Assembly (NCBI GenBank): GCA_001829715.1
Contig: MICC01000109.1
Location: forward strand, 332-58,804
Source of the DNA: Sulfurimonas sp. RIFOXYB12_FULL_35_9
GTDB lineage: Bacteria > Campylobacterota > Campylobacteria > Campylobacterales > Sulfurimonadaceae
Reading direction: 5' to 3'
DNA: 58,473 nucleotides
Positions within the stretch are counted from its first letter, which is position 1. Each line of letters begins with the position of its first letter. Made by a program: the position numbers and the translations under genes. This document shows positions 44,332-54,488 of the stretch, one piece after another. The notes beneath the pieces were generated by a model. It was not told where the DNA came from, did not search any database, and saw only the letters and a program-made list of their open reading frames with translations.

Positions 44332-44421
44332 CCTGTTGTTGTGTTTCTTCTATTATTTCACATACAAAATCTCGTATATTAAACTTCACTTAAATTAAGC
44401 ATTTTTTTATTATATTTTTAT

Positions 44422-44427
44422 TATAAT
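44422..44427 (+). promoter_or_regulatory. -10 box of rpsL-rpsG-fusA
   Basis: TATAAT in ATTATAATCAC, 67 nt before the rpsL ATG, within an AT-rich upstream stretch. Confidence 0.45.
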
Positions 44428-44494
44428 CACGCGTCTATAACTCCCTTAAAATAGTGAGTTAAATTCTACTGGAAAAATTAAGTAAAGGAATTGT

Positions 44495-44875
44495 ATGCCT
44501 ACAATTAATCAATTGATTAGAAAAGAGCGTCAAAAAGTGGTTAAAAAATCAAAATCACCTGCTCTAGTATCATGTCCACAGCGTCGTGGTGTTTGTACTC
44601 GTGTTTACACAACAACACCAAAAAAACCTAACTCGGCTTTGAGAAAAGTTGCGAAGGTTCGTTTAACTTCAGGTTTCGAAGTTATTTCTTATATCATGGG
44701 AGAAGGTCACAACCTTCAAGAGCACTCAATCGTTTTAGTTCGTGGTGGTCGTATTAAAGATTTACCGGGTGTTAAATACCATATCGTTCGTGGTGCATTA
44801 GATACTGCGGGTGTTGCAAATCGTAAAGTTTCTCGTTCTAAATACGGAACTAAGAAAGCTAAAGCTAAAAAGTAA
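44495..44875 (+). CDS. rpsL: 30S ribosomal protein S12
   Basis: Product of 126 residues: [31 protein letters not shown] and [14 protein letters not shown]. The lysines that change in streptomycin resistance (PKKPNS and RIKDLPG) are wild-type. Decoding-centre protein. TAAAGGA precedes the ATG. Confidence 0.98.
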   Translation: MPTINQLIRKERQKVVKKSKSPALVSCPQRRGVCTRVYTTTPKKPNSALRKVAKVRLTSGFEVISYIMGEGHNLQEHSIVLVRGGRIKDLPGVKYHIVRGALDTAGVANRKVSRSKYGTKKAKAKK

Positions 44876-44919
44876 CTTCTAAAATAGAAGTATAAAAAAG
44901 ATATTCAAGCACACACAGG

Positions 44920-44939
44920 ATATCTCTTTGGTGAGATAT
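44920..44939 (+). promoter_or_regulatory. Hairpin in rpsL-rpsG spacer
   Basis: ATATCTC and GAGATAT pair around a 6-nt loop, 41 nt before rpsG. In E. coli S7 represses from this spacer; that role here is by analogy only. Confidence 0.4.
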
Positions 44940-44944
44940 TTTGA

Positions 44945-45448
<504 letters not shown>

Positions 45449-45460
45449 TAGGAATATATT

Positions 45461-47551
45461 ATGGCAAGATCACATAAATTAGAAGATGTAAGAAACATCG
45501 GTATTGCTGCTCACATTGATGCAGGTAAAACGACAACAACAGAGAGAATCCTTTTCTATACGGGTCGTGAACATAAAATCGGTGAGGTTCATGATGGCGC
45601 TGCTACTATGGACTGGATGGAGCAAGAGCAAGAACGTGGTATTACAATTACTTCAGCTGCAACTACTTGTGAGTGGGCTGGTAAACAGATTAATATCATC
45701 GATACTCCGGGTCACGTTGACTTTACAATCGAAGTTGAGAGATCTATGCGTGTTCTTGACGGTGCTGTTTCAGTATTCTGTGCTGTTGGCGGTGTTCAAC
45801 CTCAGTCAGAGACAGTTTGGAGACAAAGAAATCGTTACGGCGTGCCATCAATCGTTTTTGTTAACAAAATGGACAGAACGGGTGCAAATTTCTATCAAGT
45901 AGAAGAGCAGATTCGTACACGTTTAAAAGGTAATCCGGTTCCAATTCAATTACCAATCGGTCAAGAAGAGAGTTTTGCAGGTATCGTAGATCTTGTTACG
46001 ATGAAAGCAATCGTTTGGGATAAAGATGCTGAGATGGGTTCTAACTACCACGTAGAAGAAATCCCTGCTGATTTAGTAGATAAAGCTGCAGAATATCGTG
46101 AAAAGATGATTGAGTCTATTTCAGGTGTTGACGGTAATGAACACTTAGCTGAGAAATACTTAGAGGGTGAAGAGTTAACTGCAGATGAAATTATCGCTGG
46201 AATCAAATATGCAACAATAAATATGCATATCGTTCCAATGACTGCAGGAACAGCGTTTAAAAATAAGGGTGTTCAAACTCTTCTTGATGCTGTTGTTGCA
46301 TATCTTCCATCTCCGGTTGAGTGTGCTCCTATTAAGGGTACAATGATGGATGATGAAGATATTGAAGTTGTTGTTCCATCTACTGATGATGGTAAATTTG
46401 CATCTTTGGCATTTAAAATCATGACAGATCCATTTGTTGGAACATTGACATTTATCCGTGTTTATCGTGGTTCACTAGAGGCTGGTTCATTTGTTCACAA
46501 CTCTACAAAAGATAAAAAAGAGCGTATCGGTCGTATTGTAAAGATGCATGCTATTAAGCGTGAAGAGGTAAAAGAGATTTATGCCGGTGAAATCGGTGCA
46601 GTTGTTGGTCTTAAATATACAACTACTGGAGATACTCTTTGTGATCCTGATGATACGGTTGTTTTAGAGCGTATGGTTTTCCCTGAACCTGTTATTTCTG
46701 TTGCTGTTGAGCCAAAAACTAAAGCAGATCAAGAGAAAATGGGTCTAGCTCTAGGTAAACTTGCTGCTGAAGATCCATCTTTTAGAGTTCATACTGATGA
46801 TGAGACAGGTCAAACTATTATCTCAGGAATGGGAGAGTTACATCTTGAAATCTTAGTTGACCGTATGAAAAGAGAGTTTAAGGTAGAAGCTGAAGTTGGT
46901 GCGCCACAAGTTTCTTATCGTGAAACTATCAGAAAAGAAGTTGAACAAGAGTACAAATACGCAAAACAATCTGGCGGACGTGGTGCATTTGGTCACGTTT
47001 ATCTTAGAATCAAGCCGGGTAATGCCGGTAGTGGATTTGTATTCCACAATGAAATCAAAGGTGGGGTAATTCCAAAAGAGTATATTCCTGCAGTTGAAAA
47101 AGGTTGTGCAGAGACTATGAGCAATGGTGTTCTTGCCGGTTATCCAATGGAAGACATGGACATCACTCTTTATGACGGTTCATACCATGAGGTTGACTCG
47201 AATGAGATGGCATTTAAACTTGCTGCTTCAATGGGCTTTAAAGAGGGTTGTAGAAAAGCAAACCCTGCAATCTTAGAACCGATTATGAAAGTTGAAGTTG
47301 AAGTTCCTGAAGATTACATGGGCGATGTTATCGGTGACCTTAACCGTCGTCGTGGACAAATCAATGCAATGGGTGATAGAAGCGGAAACAAAATTGTTGA
47401 TGCATTCGTTCCACTTGCTGAGATGTTCGGTTATTCAACAGATCTTCGTTCTGCTACTCAAGGACGTGCAACGTACTCTATGGAATTCGATCACTATGAA
47501 GAAGTTCCAAGAAATGTATCTGAAGAGATCATCAAAAAGAGAAACGGCTAG
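45461..47551 (+). CDS. fusA: Elongation factor G
   Basis: Translocase GTPase of 696 residues: P-loop [15 protein letters not shown], switch [34 protein letters not shown], and domains III-V ([17 protein letters not shown]...[14 protein letters not shown]). Last gene of the rpsL-rpsG-fusA unit; no tuf follows. Confidence 0.98.
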   Translation: MARSHKLEDVRNIGIAAHIDAGKTTTTERILFYTGREHKIGEVHDGAATMDWMEQEQERGITITSAATTCEWAGKQINIIDTPGHVDFTIEVERSMRVLDGAVSVFCAVGGVQPQSETVWRQRNRYGVPSIVFVNKMDRTGANFYQVEEQIRTRLKGNPVPIQLPIGQEESFAGIVDLVTMKAIVWDKDAEMGSNYHVEEIPADLVDKAAEYREKMIESISGVDGNEHLAEKYLEGEELTADEIIAGIKYATINMHIVPMTAGTAFKNKGVQTLLDAVVAYLPSPVECAPIKGTMMDDEDIEVVVPSTDDGKFASLAFKIMTDPFVGTLTFIRVYRGSLEAGSFVHNSTKDKKERIGRIVKMHAIKREEVKEIYAGEIGAVVGLKYTTTGDTLCDPDDTVVLERMVFPEPVISVAVEPKTKADQEKMGLALGKLAAEDPSFRVHTDDETGQTIISGMGELHLEILVDRMKREFKVEAEVGAPQVSYRETIRKEVEQEYKYAKQSGGRGAFGHVYLRIKPGNAGSGFVFHNEIKGGVIPKEYIPAVEKGCAETMSNGVLAGYPMEDMDITLYDGSYHEVDSNEMAFKLAASMGFKEGCRKANPAILEPIMKVEVEVPEDYMGDVIGDLNRRRGQINAMGDRSGNKIVDAFVPLAEMFGYSTDLRSATQGRATYSMEFDHYEEVPRNVSEEIIKKRNG

Positions 47552-47562
47552 TCCAATTCTTA

Positions 47563-47590
47563 AACAGCACTTTTTAAAAGAAGTGCTGTT
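47563..47590 (+). terminator. Terminator after fusA
   Basis: AACAGCACTT and AAGTGCTGTT pair (10 bp) around an 8-nt loop. Confidence 0.7.
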
Positions 47591-47634
47591 TATACTCTAC
47601 CAAAATAGGTAAAAATCCTCCAATTTCCTTACTG

Positions 47635-47871
47635 TTAATTTTGTTTATTTCTATTTTTTAGATGAAGCAGATATTTAACTATCAATCTTACTAAACCAAC
47701 AGCTATATATACTGTAGAAGTCCATAGCAATGGATGAAGATAGTTCCCTTTGTCTGACATTAAACTTATTCTCTCTAGTGGAGAATGGAGTAGGTCCGCA
47801 TGTTGTAAAACGGCTAATACAAGCAGTATAAGCGTAAAGTAAATGATTTCTGTTTTGATTATTTTAAGCAT
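47635..47871 (-). CDS. Small two-helix membrane protein
   Basis: Product of 78 residues with a hydrophobic helix at about 9-22 (IIYFTLILLVLAVLQHADL) and another at about 48-69 (LWTSTVYIAVGLVRLIVKYLL), separated by a polar loop, with a basic C-terminus. The composition looks like a real protein and its own TATAAT lies exactly 6 nt upstream of the ATG, without ribosome site. Function unknown. Confidence 0.65.
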   Translation of the reverse strand: MLKIIKTEIIYFTLILLVLAVLQHADLLHSPLERISLMSDKGNYLHPLLWTSTVYIAVGLVRLIVKYLLHLKNRNKQN

Positions 47872-47877
47872 AGCAAG

Positions 47878-47883
47878 ATTATA
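47878..47883 (-). promoter_or_regulatory. -10 box, leaderless-type, of small membrane protein gene
   Basis: TATAAT then CTTGCT then ATG on the minus strand. Confidence 0.45.
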
Positions 47884-47963
47884 TCTATAATAATTAAAAA
47901 AATAAAAAAATTACTCATAAAATCGAAAAAAATAGTGCCACTATCTCATTTTGCAACACAATA

Positions 47964-48677
47964 CTAAATCCAGTTCGGCTCTTCATATATTTCAGGTCTT
48001 CCACCTAGTGTTTGATATGGTTTATATTGGGATTTATATGAAAGAGATGGGCAATCTTTAACATAATAACCGAGATAAATCCATTTTTTTTGAGATTTTT
48101 TTGCAAAGAGTATTTGGTTATAAAGTGATAGCCTGCCGAGGGAATATTTGGCAAAATCCGGATCATAGTAGAAGTATATAGATGATATACCCTCTTCTAA
48201 AATATCTATAAGATCTACCCCAATAAGTATACTTTCGAAAAAATAGAGAATCTCATATCCGAAATCGTTATGTGCGTCTACAAAAGAGTTGTAGTAGTTT
48301 TGAGGCGTTGTGCTGTTATGCTCCCAACTCTTTTTGTCTTTCATGTATAGATGATATTTTTCAAAAAGTTCTAGATGCTCTTTGCTTATGGTAGGTTTTT
48401 GAATGTAACTTTTAATATTTGATGCTTTTTTTAGAACTCTCTTTTGTGATGAAGAGAATTCAAAATTATCTACGTCTATTTTTATGCTTTTGCACTCATC
48501 ACATGCAGCACATATCGGTCTGAAGTACATTTTACCAAATCTTCTGTATCCATGTTCTATAAGCTCTTGGCAGTATGAAACTGAACACTCCTCAATGACT
48601 TTGTAGTGTGTTATCTGATCTCTTGAAGGCAAATAAGAGCATTTGCTCTCAAGATTAAACTCTTTAATTATATTCAT
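47964..48677 (-). CDS. bpt: Aspartate/glutamate leucyltransferase (arginyltransferase family)
   Basis: Product of 237 residues of the ATE/Bpt family: SKCSYLPSRDQITHY, YRRFGKMYFRPICAACDECKSIKI and SIYFYYDPDFAKYSLGRLSLYNQI. It transfers Leu from tRNA to N-terminal acidic residues to mark proteins for degradation. The cysteines CAACDEC and the N-terminal Cys fit the family. It lies 29 nt downstream of prfB on the same strand. Confidence 0.92.
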   Translation of the reverse strand: MNIIKEFNLESKCSYLPSRDQITHYKVIEECSVSYCQELIEHGYRRFGKMYFRPICAACDECKSIKIDVDNFEFSSSQKRVLKKASNIKSYIQKPTISKEHLELFEKYHLYMKDKKSWEHNSTTPQNYYNSFVDAHNDFGYEILYFFESILIGVDLIDILEEGISSIYFYYDPDFAKYSLGRLSLYNQILFAKKSQKKWIYLGYYVKDCPSLSYKSQYKPYQTLGGRPEIYEEPNWI

Positions 48678-48706
48678 TTTAAAAATTTTGGATAATCTTT
48701 GGAGAA

Positions 48707-49804
48707 CTAGGCTCTGTTTTGAGAGATAAGTACATCTTCAATCATTCTATCGATGTCACCGTCAAGTATTGCGCTAATGTTAGAGTATGCTTCGTTGCTT
48801 CTTGTATCTTTTATCTGTTGATAAGGCTGCATTACATAAGAACGGATTTGATGTCCCCAGCCTATCTCACTCTTTGCAATTCCAGCAGTCTGAGCTTTTT
48901 GAGCCTCAAGCTCTAATTCATAAAGTCTTGATTTTAACATCTTCATTGCCGTTGCTTTGTTTTTGTGCTGGCTTCTGTCATTTTGACACTGAACAACTAC
49001 ATTTGTTTTGATGTGTGTTATGCGGATTGCCGATTCTGTCTTGTTTACATGTTGTCCGCCTGCACCGCTTGAACGGTATGTGTCTATGCGAATATCTTTA
49101 TCTTCTATCTCAATATTTATATCGTCATCAACTTCTGGAGATACCATAACGGAGCTAAAAGATGTGTGTCTTTTAGCGTTAGAGTCAAAGGGGGAGATGC
49201 GAACAAGTCTATGAATCCCGTTTTCCACTTTTAGGTATCCGTAGGCATTTTCACCTTTAATAAGAAGGGAAACATCTTTAATGCCTGCTTCATCGCCTGC
49301 TTGATAATCCAGTACTTCAACGCTCCATCCGCGTCTCTCTGCAAATCTTTTATACATTCTAAGAAGAATAGAAGCCCAATCTTGGGACTCAGTACCGCCT
49401 GCTCCGGGATGAATGGATAAAATAGCGTTATTTGCATCCATCTCTTCGCTTAGCAGTACTTCTATCTCCATGCTTCTGATGAGATTTTCAAGCTCTTCTG
49501 CCCCATCAAAACACTCTTTTATAGCATCTTCATCACTCTCTTCTTTTGCCATTTCATAGAGCTCTTTTGCATCTTCAAGAGCATTTTTTGCAAGATCGTA
49601 TTTTTTAAGTTTACGTTCGCACTGCGTTTTCTCTTTTTGGATAACCGCACTATTTGCAGCATCATTCCAAAACTCTTGCGAGCTCTCTAATGCAGTAATT
49701 TCTTCAAGGCGTGCGTGAAGTTTGTCAGGTTCGACAACACCTGTAATGTTGCTCATTTTTTTTGAAATATTTTTTAAAAGTTCCGTGTATTCGTAGTTAT
49801 CCAT
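48707..49804 (-). CDS. prfB: Peptide chain release factor 2
   Basis: Product of 365 residues: the SPF stop-codon-recognition tripeptide in [15 protein letters not shown] and the catalytic GGQ in [18 protein letters not shown]. It reads UGA and UAA. The frame is continuous from the ATG, so the programmed +1 frameshift seen in E. coli prfB is absent. Divergent from panC; the two share a short palindromic promoter region. Confidence 0.98.
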   Translation of the reverse strand: MDNYEYTELLKNISKKMSNITGVVEPDKLHARLEEITALESSQEFWNDAANSAVIQKEKTQCERKLKKYDLAKNALEDAKELYEMAKEESDEDAIKECFDGAEELENLIRSMEIEVLLSEEMDANNAILSIHPGAGGTESQDWASILLRMYKRFAERRGWSVEVLDYQAGDEAGIKDVSLLIKGENAYGYLKVENGIHRLVRISPFDSNAKRHTSFSSVMVSPEVDDDINIEIEDKDIRIDTYRSSGAGGQHVNKTESAIRITHIKTNVVVQCQNDRSQHKNKATAMKMLKSRLYELELEAQKAQTAGIAKSEIGWGHQIRSYVMQPYQQIKDTRSNEAYSNISAILDGDIDRMIEDVLISQNRA

Positions 49805-49823
49805 AAAAATTGTTCCATTATTG

Positions 49824-49829
49824 TATAAT
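49824..49829 (+). promoter_or_regulatory. -10 box of panC
   Basis: TATAAT in TTGTATAATTG, 27 nt before the panC ATG. The same bases read TATACAAT on the minus strand, a candidate prfB -10. Confidence 0.55.
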
Positions 49830-49856
49830 TGCGATTATATTAAATTGAGGCTTAAA

Positions 49857-50678
49857 ATGAAGATTATTTCTAGTCCCTTAGAGTTAAAAAATTATTTGAA
49901 AAATTATAATTGTTCGATTGGATTTGTTCCTACTATGGGTGCTTTGCATGAGGGACATATTTCACTTATCAAAAAAGCAAAAGAGCAAAATGAAGTTGTC
50001 GTAGTCTCTATATTTTTAAATCCTACACAATTCTTAAAAGGTGAAGACCTAGACAAATATCCTAAAAAAGATGAAGCTGATAAGAAAATATGTGAACTAA
50101 GCGGTGTCGATATTCTTTTTTTTCCGCAAGTGTCTGACATGTATGGGGTTGATGAGGTTACCCTTCTTGCTCCAAAAGTCAGAGGATATGTCTTAGAAGG
50201 TTCAAGCCGTCCATCCCATTTTAACGGTGTTTTAACGGTTGTCATGAAGCTTTTAAACATTGTAAACCCTACAAGAGCCTATTTCGGCAAGAAAGATGCA
50301 CAGCAACTTAACCTTATATCTTTGATGGTAAAACAGCTTTTTATGGATGTAGAGATTGTTCCGGTTGATACGGTTAGAGAAAAAGATGCTCTGGCTCTTA
50401 GCAGCAGAAATGTTTTCTTAACCGAACACCAAAGAGAAGAAGCACTTAAAATCCCATCTTCGCTTCGCAGTGCAACTGCCATGGTAACCAAAGGAGTGCT
50501 TGGCTATGAGGAGATAACCTCTAACATGAGAGAGATTTTATCACCGTTAGAGATTTTTTATGTAGAGATTTTAGATAGGGAATTTAACAGACTCTCAAAA
50601 GTAGAGATAGGAAATACAATTATTTTAGTTGAGGTAAAAGTAGGAAATACGCGCTTACTCGATAATATTTGGCTTTAA
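49857..50678 (+). CDS. panC: Pantothenate synthetase
   Basis: Condenses pantoate and beta-alanine in CoA synthesis. Product of 273 residues: FVPTMGALHEGHISLIKKA (nucleotidyltransferase HIGH-type site), FLNPTQF, RPSHFNGVLTVVMKL, YFGKKDAQQL and ALSSRNVFL (KMSKS-like). The ATG at 49857 follows TTGAGG; a longer frame from 49821 adds unconserved residues. Its 3' end overlaps convergent ftsI by 24 nt. Confidence 0.97.
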   Translation: MKIISSPLELKNYLKNYNCSIGFVPTMGALHEGHISLIKKAKEQNEVVVVSIFLNPTQFLKGEDLDKYPKKDEADKKICELSGVDILFFPQVSDMYGVDEVTLLAPKVRGYVLEGSSRPSHFNGVLTVVMKLLNIVNPTRAYFGKKDAQQLNLISLMVKQLFMDVEIVPVDTVREKDALALSSRNVFLTEHQREEALKIPSSLRSATAMVTKGVLGYEEITSNMREILSPLEIFYVEILDREFNRLSKVEIGNTIILVEVKVGNTRLLDNIWL

Positions 50679-52469
50679 CTTATCCTCAGGAATTTCTAGC
50701 TTCGGTTCATCTATAGGAATATCAGGCTTTAAATAATTCTCTTCTATCATGATATCTATCGCTTTTTTAAAAACAGGTACGGAAGTTTGAGCTGCAAACT
50801 GGCTTTTCTTAGGGCGAACTACAATGGCACCGATGGTATATTTGTTTTTTTTATCATTTGCAAAGCCGATAAAAGCCGTGTTATACTCATTTACATATTG
50901 ACTATTTTCAACTAAGTGTGCGGTTCCTGTTTTACCGCCTATCTCTAGTCCGACAGTTTTTGCTTTTGTTCCGGTTCCCTCATTTACCGTCTTTATAAGA
51001 ATATCTTTCATTCTTTGTGCGGTTGTACTTTTTATAACTTGGATCTGCTCTTCATTTGGAATTTTCAACTCTCTTTTATACCCGTCTATAAAGCAGTCCA
51101 CAACTTTTGGAGTAACCATCCTGCCATTATTGTTAAAAGCACTGTATGCTCTGATAAGTTGCATAAGATTTACACGCATACCGTAGCCATAAGCACATGT
51201 TGCTTTATAGATTTCACTGTTTAACTGTACTGCATCAGGGATAGAACCGACTTTTTCAAAGATAAGGTCCGGTGTTGATTTTGTTGATAAGCCAAAATCT
51301 GTAAGTCTTTGATAAAAGTCGGCTCCTGAGAGTTTTTGTGCCAGTTGGGCTATACCCACGTTTGATGAGTGAACGATAACATCCTCAGCACTTAACCAAT
51401 CAAATTTATGTTCGTCCGTTATGGTTTTTTTTCCAATTTGGTAGCGCCCGTGATGACCATTTATCATATCATAAGGATTAACAAGCCCTTTATCTAATAG
51501 AATTGAAAAGGTGATACTCTTAATAACGCTTCCAGGTTCAAAACTATACTCAATCATGCTGCTGTTTAGAGCTTCATAATCTTCTTTTTGTATCGATTTT
51601 GGTAGAAATCTGTTTGAACTTGCCATTGTTAAAACTTTGCCGTTTTGGGAGTTCATTATGACAATCATGGCTTCTCTGGCATTTAGTTCAAGCTTCATGT
51701 CGTCGAGCATTTTTTCCATGCGTATTTGAAGATCAACCGGTATATTTAGTTTTACGTCCAAACCATTAATCTCGGGTTTTGTAAAGCTGTCTCTGTTTAG
51801 GACAATATATCCGTTAACATCTCTTGGTCCTTGGCTTATCTCATCCTGTTTTGCTTGAAGCTCATTTTCAAATCTTTTTTCTATACCCTTAACGCCTTTT
51901 ATATATGTGTAACCATCTTCCTCGGCTTTGTGTGGATAGCCGATTATAGGTGTTAAAAGGGTATCATAGGCATACTCTCTGCCCTCTCCACTCTCTATAA
52001 TGCTGAGTCCGTGGAGTGTGGTTTTGCCTGTAATAGAGTTTTTTCTCTCTATGAAAACCTTAAGTCTTCTTAGCTCATAGGCGAGTTGCTTAAGATATTG
52101 AGCCTGTTTTTGGGGGATGTTATAACTAAGAACTACTACGCCGTTTTGTTTTTTTAACTTATCTTCAATTTCAGAAGCATCAATTCCGGAATAGATACTA
52201 AATAATTCTATAAATAACTCTCTCTTTTTCGGATCTATGTAGTAACTGTTTACGATAGCTTTATAAAGTTTTACTGTAGTTGCTATATGAAAGCCGTCGG
52301 CACTGATAATCGAGCCTCTTGTTGCTTTTGAACTCTCTTTTGTGTATAAAGACGGCAAATCACGAGATTTTAAGGTTGTAAGAAGCATTACGCTCAAAAA
52401 TATCAAAAAACCAATAACAATGAGCGAATAGAGAAGAAAGATTTTTTTGCTTTTGTTTTGATTAGTCAT
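50655..52469 (-). CDS. ftsI: Peptidoglycan D,D-transpeptidase FtsI-like penicillin-binding protein
   Basis: Septal transpeptidase of 604 residues: short cytoplasmic tail, one membrane helix (about 10-30), pedestal domain beginning ATRGSIISADG, and transpeptidase domain with SVIK (nucleophile Ser), SSN and KTGT. Class B architecture without glycosyltransferase domain. No MraY/MurE cluster is nearby, so the division genes are dispersed here. TATAAT lies about 30 nt upstream. Confidence 0.93.
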   Translation of the reverse strand: MTNQNKSKKIFLLYSLIVIGFLIFLSVMLLTTLKSRDLPSLYTKESSKATRGSIISADGFHIATTVKLYKAIVNSYYIDPKKRELFIELFSIYSGIDASEIEDKLKKQNGVVVLSYNIPQKQAQYLKQLAYELRRLKVFIERKNSITGKTTLHGLSIIESGEGREYAYDTLLTPIIGYPHKAEEDGYTYIKGVKGIEKRFENELQAKQDEISQGPRDVNGYIVLNRDSFTKPEINGLDVKLNIPVDLQIRMEKMLDDMKLELNAREAMIVIMNSQNGKVLTMASSNRFLPKSIQKEDYEALNSSMIEYSFEPGSVIKSITFSILLDKGLVNPYDMINGHHGRYQIGKKTITDEHKFDWLSAEDVIVHSSNVGIAQLAQKLSGADFYQRLTDFGLSTKSTPDLIFEKVGSIPDAVQLNSEIYKATCAYGYGMRVNLMQLIRAYSAFNNNGRMVTPKVVDCFIDGYKRELKIPNEEQIQVIKSTTAQRMKDILIKTVNEGTGTKAKTVGLEIGGKTGTAHLVENSQYVNEYNTAFIGFANDKKNKYTIGAIVVRPKKSQFAAQTSVPVFKKAIDIMIEENYLKPDIPIDEPKLEIPEDKLKPNIIE

Positions 52470-52589
52470 ATTTTATTAGTATCTTGAATTTTTATAAGGA
52501 TTATAGCATTTTTGTTGATGAAGTTATTAATTCTCAGCTTCAAAGAAGCTAAAGCAAGACAAAAAGAATCTGTTTTTTTACAAACAAAC

Positions 52590-52892
52590 TTATAATTGTG
52601 TTCTGCCAAGCTCTTTATAAGCGCTGAGTGCCTTATTTCTTATCTCTAACATAAGTTTCATACTTGTTTCAGCTTTTCCTATTGCAAGAGCCGCTTGATG
52701 GAGATCTTTTACTTGCCCTGTTGCCATATCGCCTAAAGCCTGTTCACTAGTTTTTTGAAGATCATTTACTTCATTTAGCGCGGATTTTAAGTGTTCAGCG
52801 AAATCTTCACCTTCCCCAATACTCTCTATTTTGCTGCTTTTTTTTAGTAAATCAGCGGTTGAAACAGCTGATAAACCCTCAATAGTACTCAT
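52590..52892 (-). CDS. fliE: Flagellar hook-basal body protein FliE
   Basis: Product of 100 residues: FAEHLKSALNEVNDLQKTSEQAL and the C-terminal VHQAALAIGKAETSMKLM-type FliE pattern (here LHQAALAIGKAETSMKLMLE). It joins the MS ring to the rod. Third gene of flgB-flgC-fliE; the order is typical. Confidence 0.95.
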   Translation of the reverse strand: MSTIEGLSAVSTADLLKKSSKIESIGEGEDFAEHLKSALNEVNDLQKTSEQALGDMATGQVKDLHQAALAIGKAETSMKLMLEIRNKALSAYKELGRTQL

Positions 52893-52904
52893 AATTTACC
52901 TCTA

Positions 52905-53399
52905 TTATTGTAACAGTGAAATTGCACTGTTCGCTATATTTTTTGAACTCTCAAAAGCTGCGACGTTAGCCTGATACGATCGAGTTGCTTCCACTAAATC
53001 GGCCATTTCGATAACAGGATTAACATTTGGATAGGCAACATACCCGTTTGCATCAGCATCCGGATGAGCCGGATCATACTTCATGTTTGGCTCTCTGTCG
53101 TCTCTTGAGATTTTATCAACCACTACGCTCATTATAGCAGGATTGACCTTTTTACCAAAATCTCCTTCATTTAATGGGTCTTCATATTTTGCACTTTGGG
53201 ATATATTTTCTAATGCTTTATTAAACTCTTGATTAAAATCGATTGCTTTGAAAACAACTTCTTTTCTTCTGTAAGGACCACCCTCATCAGTTCTTGTCGT
53301 TTGTGCGTTTGCGATGTTTTGAGAGATGGTATTTACACGAACTCTCTGAGCCGATAAACCGTAACCGCTGATATCAAAACTATTTAAAAAATTTGACAT
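52905..53399 (-). CDS. flgC: Flagellar basal body rod protein FlgC
   Basis: Product of 164 residues with the rod signature near the N-terminus (SQNIANAQTTRTDEGGPYRRK) and C-terminal NPVIEMADLVEATRSYQANVAAFESSK. Proximal rod subunit. It lies between flgB (9 nt) and fliE (12 nt). Confidence 0.97.
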   Translation of the reverse strand: MSNFLNSFDISGYGLSAQRVRVNTISQNIANAQTTRTDEGGPYRRKEVVFKAIDFNQEFNKALENISQSAKYEDPLNEGDFGKKVNPAIMSVVVDKISRDDREPNMKYDPAHPDADANGYVAYPNVNPVIEMADLVEATRSYQANVAAFESSKNIANSAISLLQ

Positions 53400-53408
53400 G
53401 TTTTATCC

Positions 53409-53840
53409 TTAACTTACTTTAGAGGATGCGTCGATAACGCTTTTGTAGATTCCAGAATCTTTTCTTATGGCATTAACCAAAGCGTTAAACATAATGGAGT
53501 TTTTACTCATTTCTGTTGTTTCAACATCAAGATCTACGCTGTTTCCGTCATTTCTAGCCATGTGCCCGTCTCTAAAAAATGTTTTTACTTTAAGAGAACT
53601 TTGTTCATCATGAAGAGGCAAGTGCGCAGAGTTTGTTTGAGCTATTTGGAGTTTTGGGCTTGCTTGGTTTAAAATTTTTGCTTTTTCTACGGCAAGTGTA
53701 TCTTCAAAGCGCAAATCCCTCGGTCTATAAAAAGGTGTGTCGGCATTTGCAATGTTTGAAGAAATCATATCCTGACGCAAAGCTCTATAGTCAAGTGCTT
53801 TTGCGGCAAGTGCATGTGTTGCCGAAATCTCTATGCTCAT
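53409..53840 (-). CDS. flgB: Flagellar basal body rod protein FlgB
   Basis: Product of 143 residues: LRQDMISSNIANADTPFYRPRDLRF is the rod signature, and EMSKNSIMFNALVNAIRK closes the protein. Start ATG 53840 behind AAAGG; a longer frame to 53888 lies across the promoter. First gene of the operon, driven by a sigma-54-type promoter. Confidence 0.96.
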   Translation of the reverse strand: MSIEISATHALAAKALDYRALRQDMISSNIANADTPFYRPRDLRFEDTLAVEKAKILNQASPKLQIAQTNSAHLPLHDEQSSLKVKTFFRDGHMARNDGNSVDLDVETTEMSKNSIMFNALVNAIRKDSGIYKSVIDASSKVS

Positions 53841-53871
53841 GTGAAACCTTTCTATAAATTTAGTCGATATA

Positions 53872-53887
53872 AGCAAAAAGAGTTCCA
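53872..53887 (-). promoter_or_regulatory. Sigma-54 (RpoN) promoter of flgB-flgC-fliE
   Basis: The minus strand reads TGGAACTCTTTTTGCT. It keeps GG at -24 and GC at -12 with exactly 10 bases between, matching TGGCAC-N5-TTGCW at all but one position. RpoN control of rod genes is known in Campylobacter and Helicobacter. Confidence 0.8.
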
Positions 53888-54003
53888 AATTACTTTATTA
53901 AAGATGTATATAATTTAATTAAGCGGTAATTAACCATATATAGATGATAATAATCACTAGGGTTGCAAGAGTAACCTAAAATATATATACATGAGGAGTT
54001 CTT

Positions 54004-54384
54004 ATGAAAAGAGCTGGTTTTACAATGATAGAGTTAATCTTTGTTATCGTTATTTTAGGTATTTTGGCTGCTGTTGCATTGCCGAAGTTTATTGGTGTTT
54101 CTGAGCAGGCGCATGTACAAAAAGTTGAAGCTTTTGCAGGTACGATGAATAGAACAGTTGGTCCTTCAATGTGGGCTGTTTCTCTTGCTGCTGGTAATGG
54201 TGGTGTTATTGCAGGAACATTGTGTGATACGGAAGCACATTTATTGCAATATGTTGATGATATTCCTGATGAACTTAGCTTTAATGCATGTGGGTTTGAT
54301 GCAAATGCAACAGGCGGTGGAACAAAAAGTATTACATTTGCTGATGGAAATGCAACGCATGCACCAACTTGGACTGTTAACTAA
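54004..54384 (+). CDS. Type II/IV pseudopilin-like protein
   Basis: Product of 126 residues with a class III signal: MKRAG cleaved before FTMIELIFVIVILG, Glu at +5 of the mature form. The remaining hydrophobic helix is followed by a soluble part with a cysteine pair (LCDTEAH and NACGFD). The size suits a minor pseudopilin of a type II secretion or pilus system. A GAGGAG site precedes the ATG. A strong hairpin follows, then a second pseudopilin. Confidence 0.85.
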   Translation: MKRAGFTMIELIFVIVILGILAAVALPKFIGVSEQAHVQKVEAFAGTMNRTVGPSMWAVSLAAGNGGVIAGTLCDTEAHLLQYVDDIPDELSFNACGFDANATGGGTKSITFADGNATHAPTWTVN

Positions 54385-54396
54385 ATTATATTTCCT

Positions 54397-54422
54397 CATT
54401 CCCAAGCTTCCGCTTGGGAATG
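54397..54422 (+). terminator. Hairpin between the two pseudopilin genes
   Basis: CATTCCCAAGC and GCTTGGGAATG (11-bp perfect stem, 4-nt loop) 13 nt after the first stop. No T-run, so it may mainly stabilise the upstream message. Confidence 0.65.
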
Positions 54423-54488
54423 TATATATAAAGTAATTGTTTTTAAGTTATTTTTAGATAGTTTAAAAATTATTATTTGAGGTTTTTT

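Noticed and set aside
44308-44494. Possible extra gene between rpoC and rpsL
   Set aside because: No ORF of reasonable length; the stretch holds a hairpin and a promoter.
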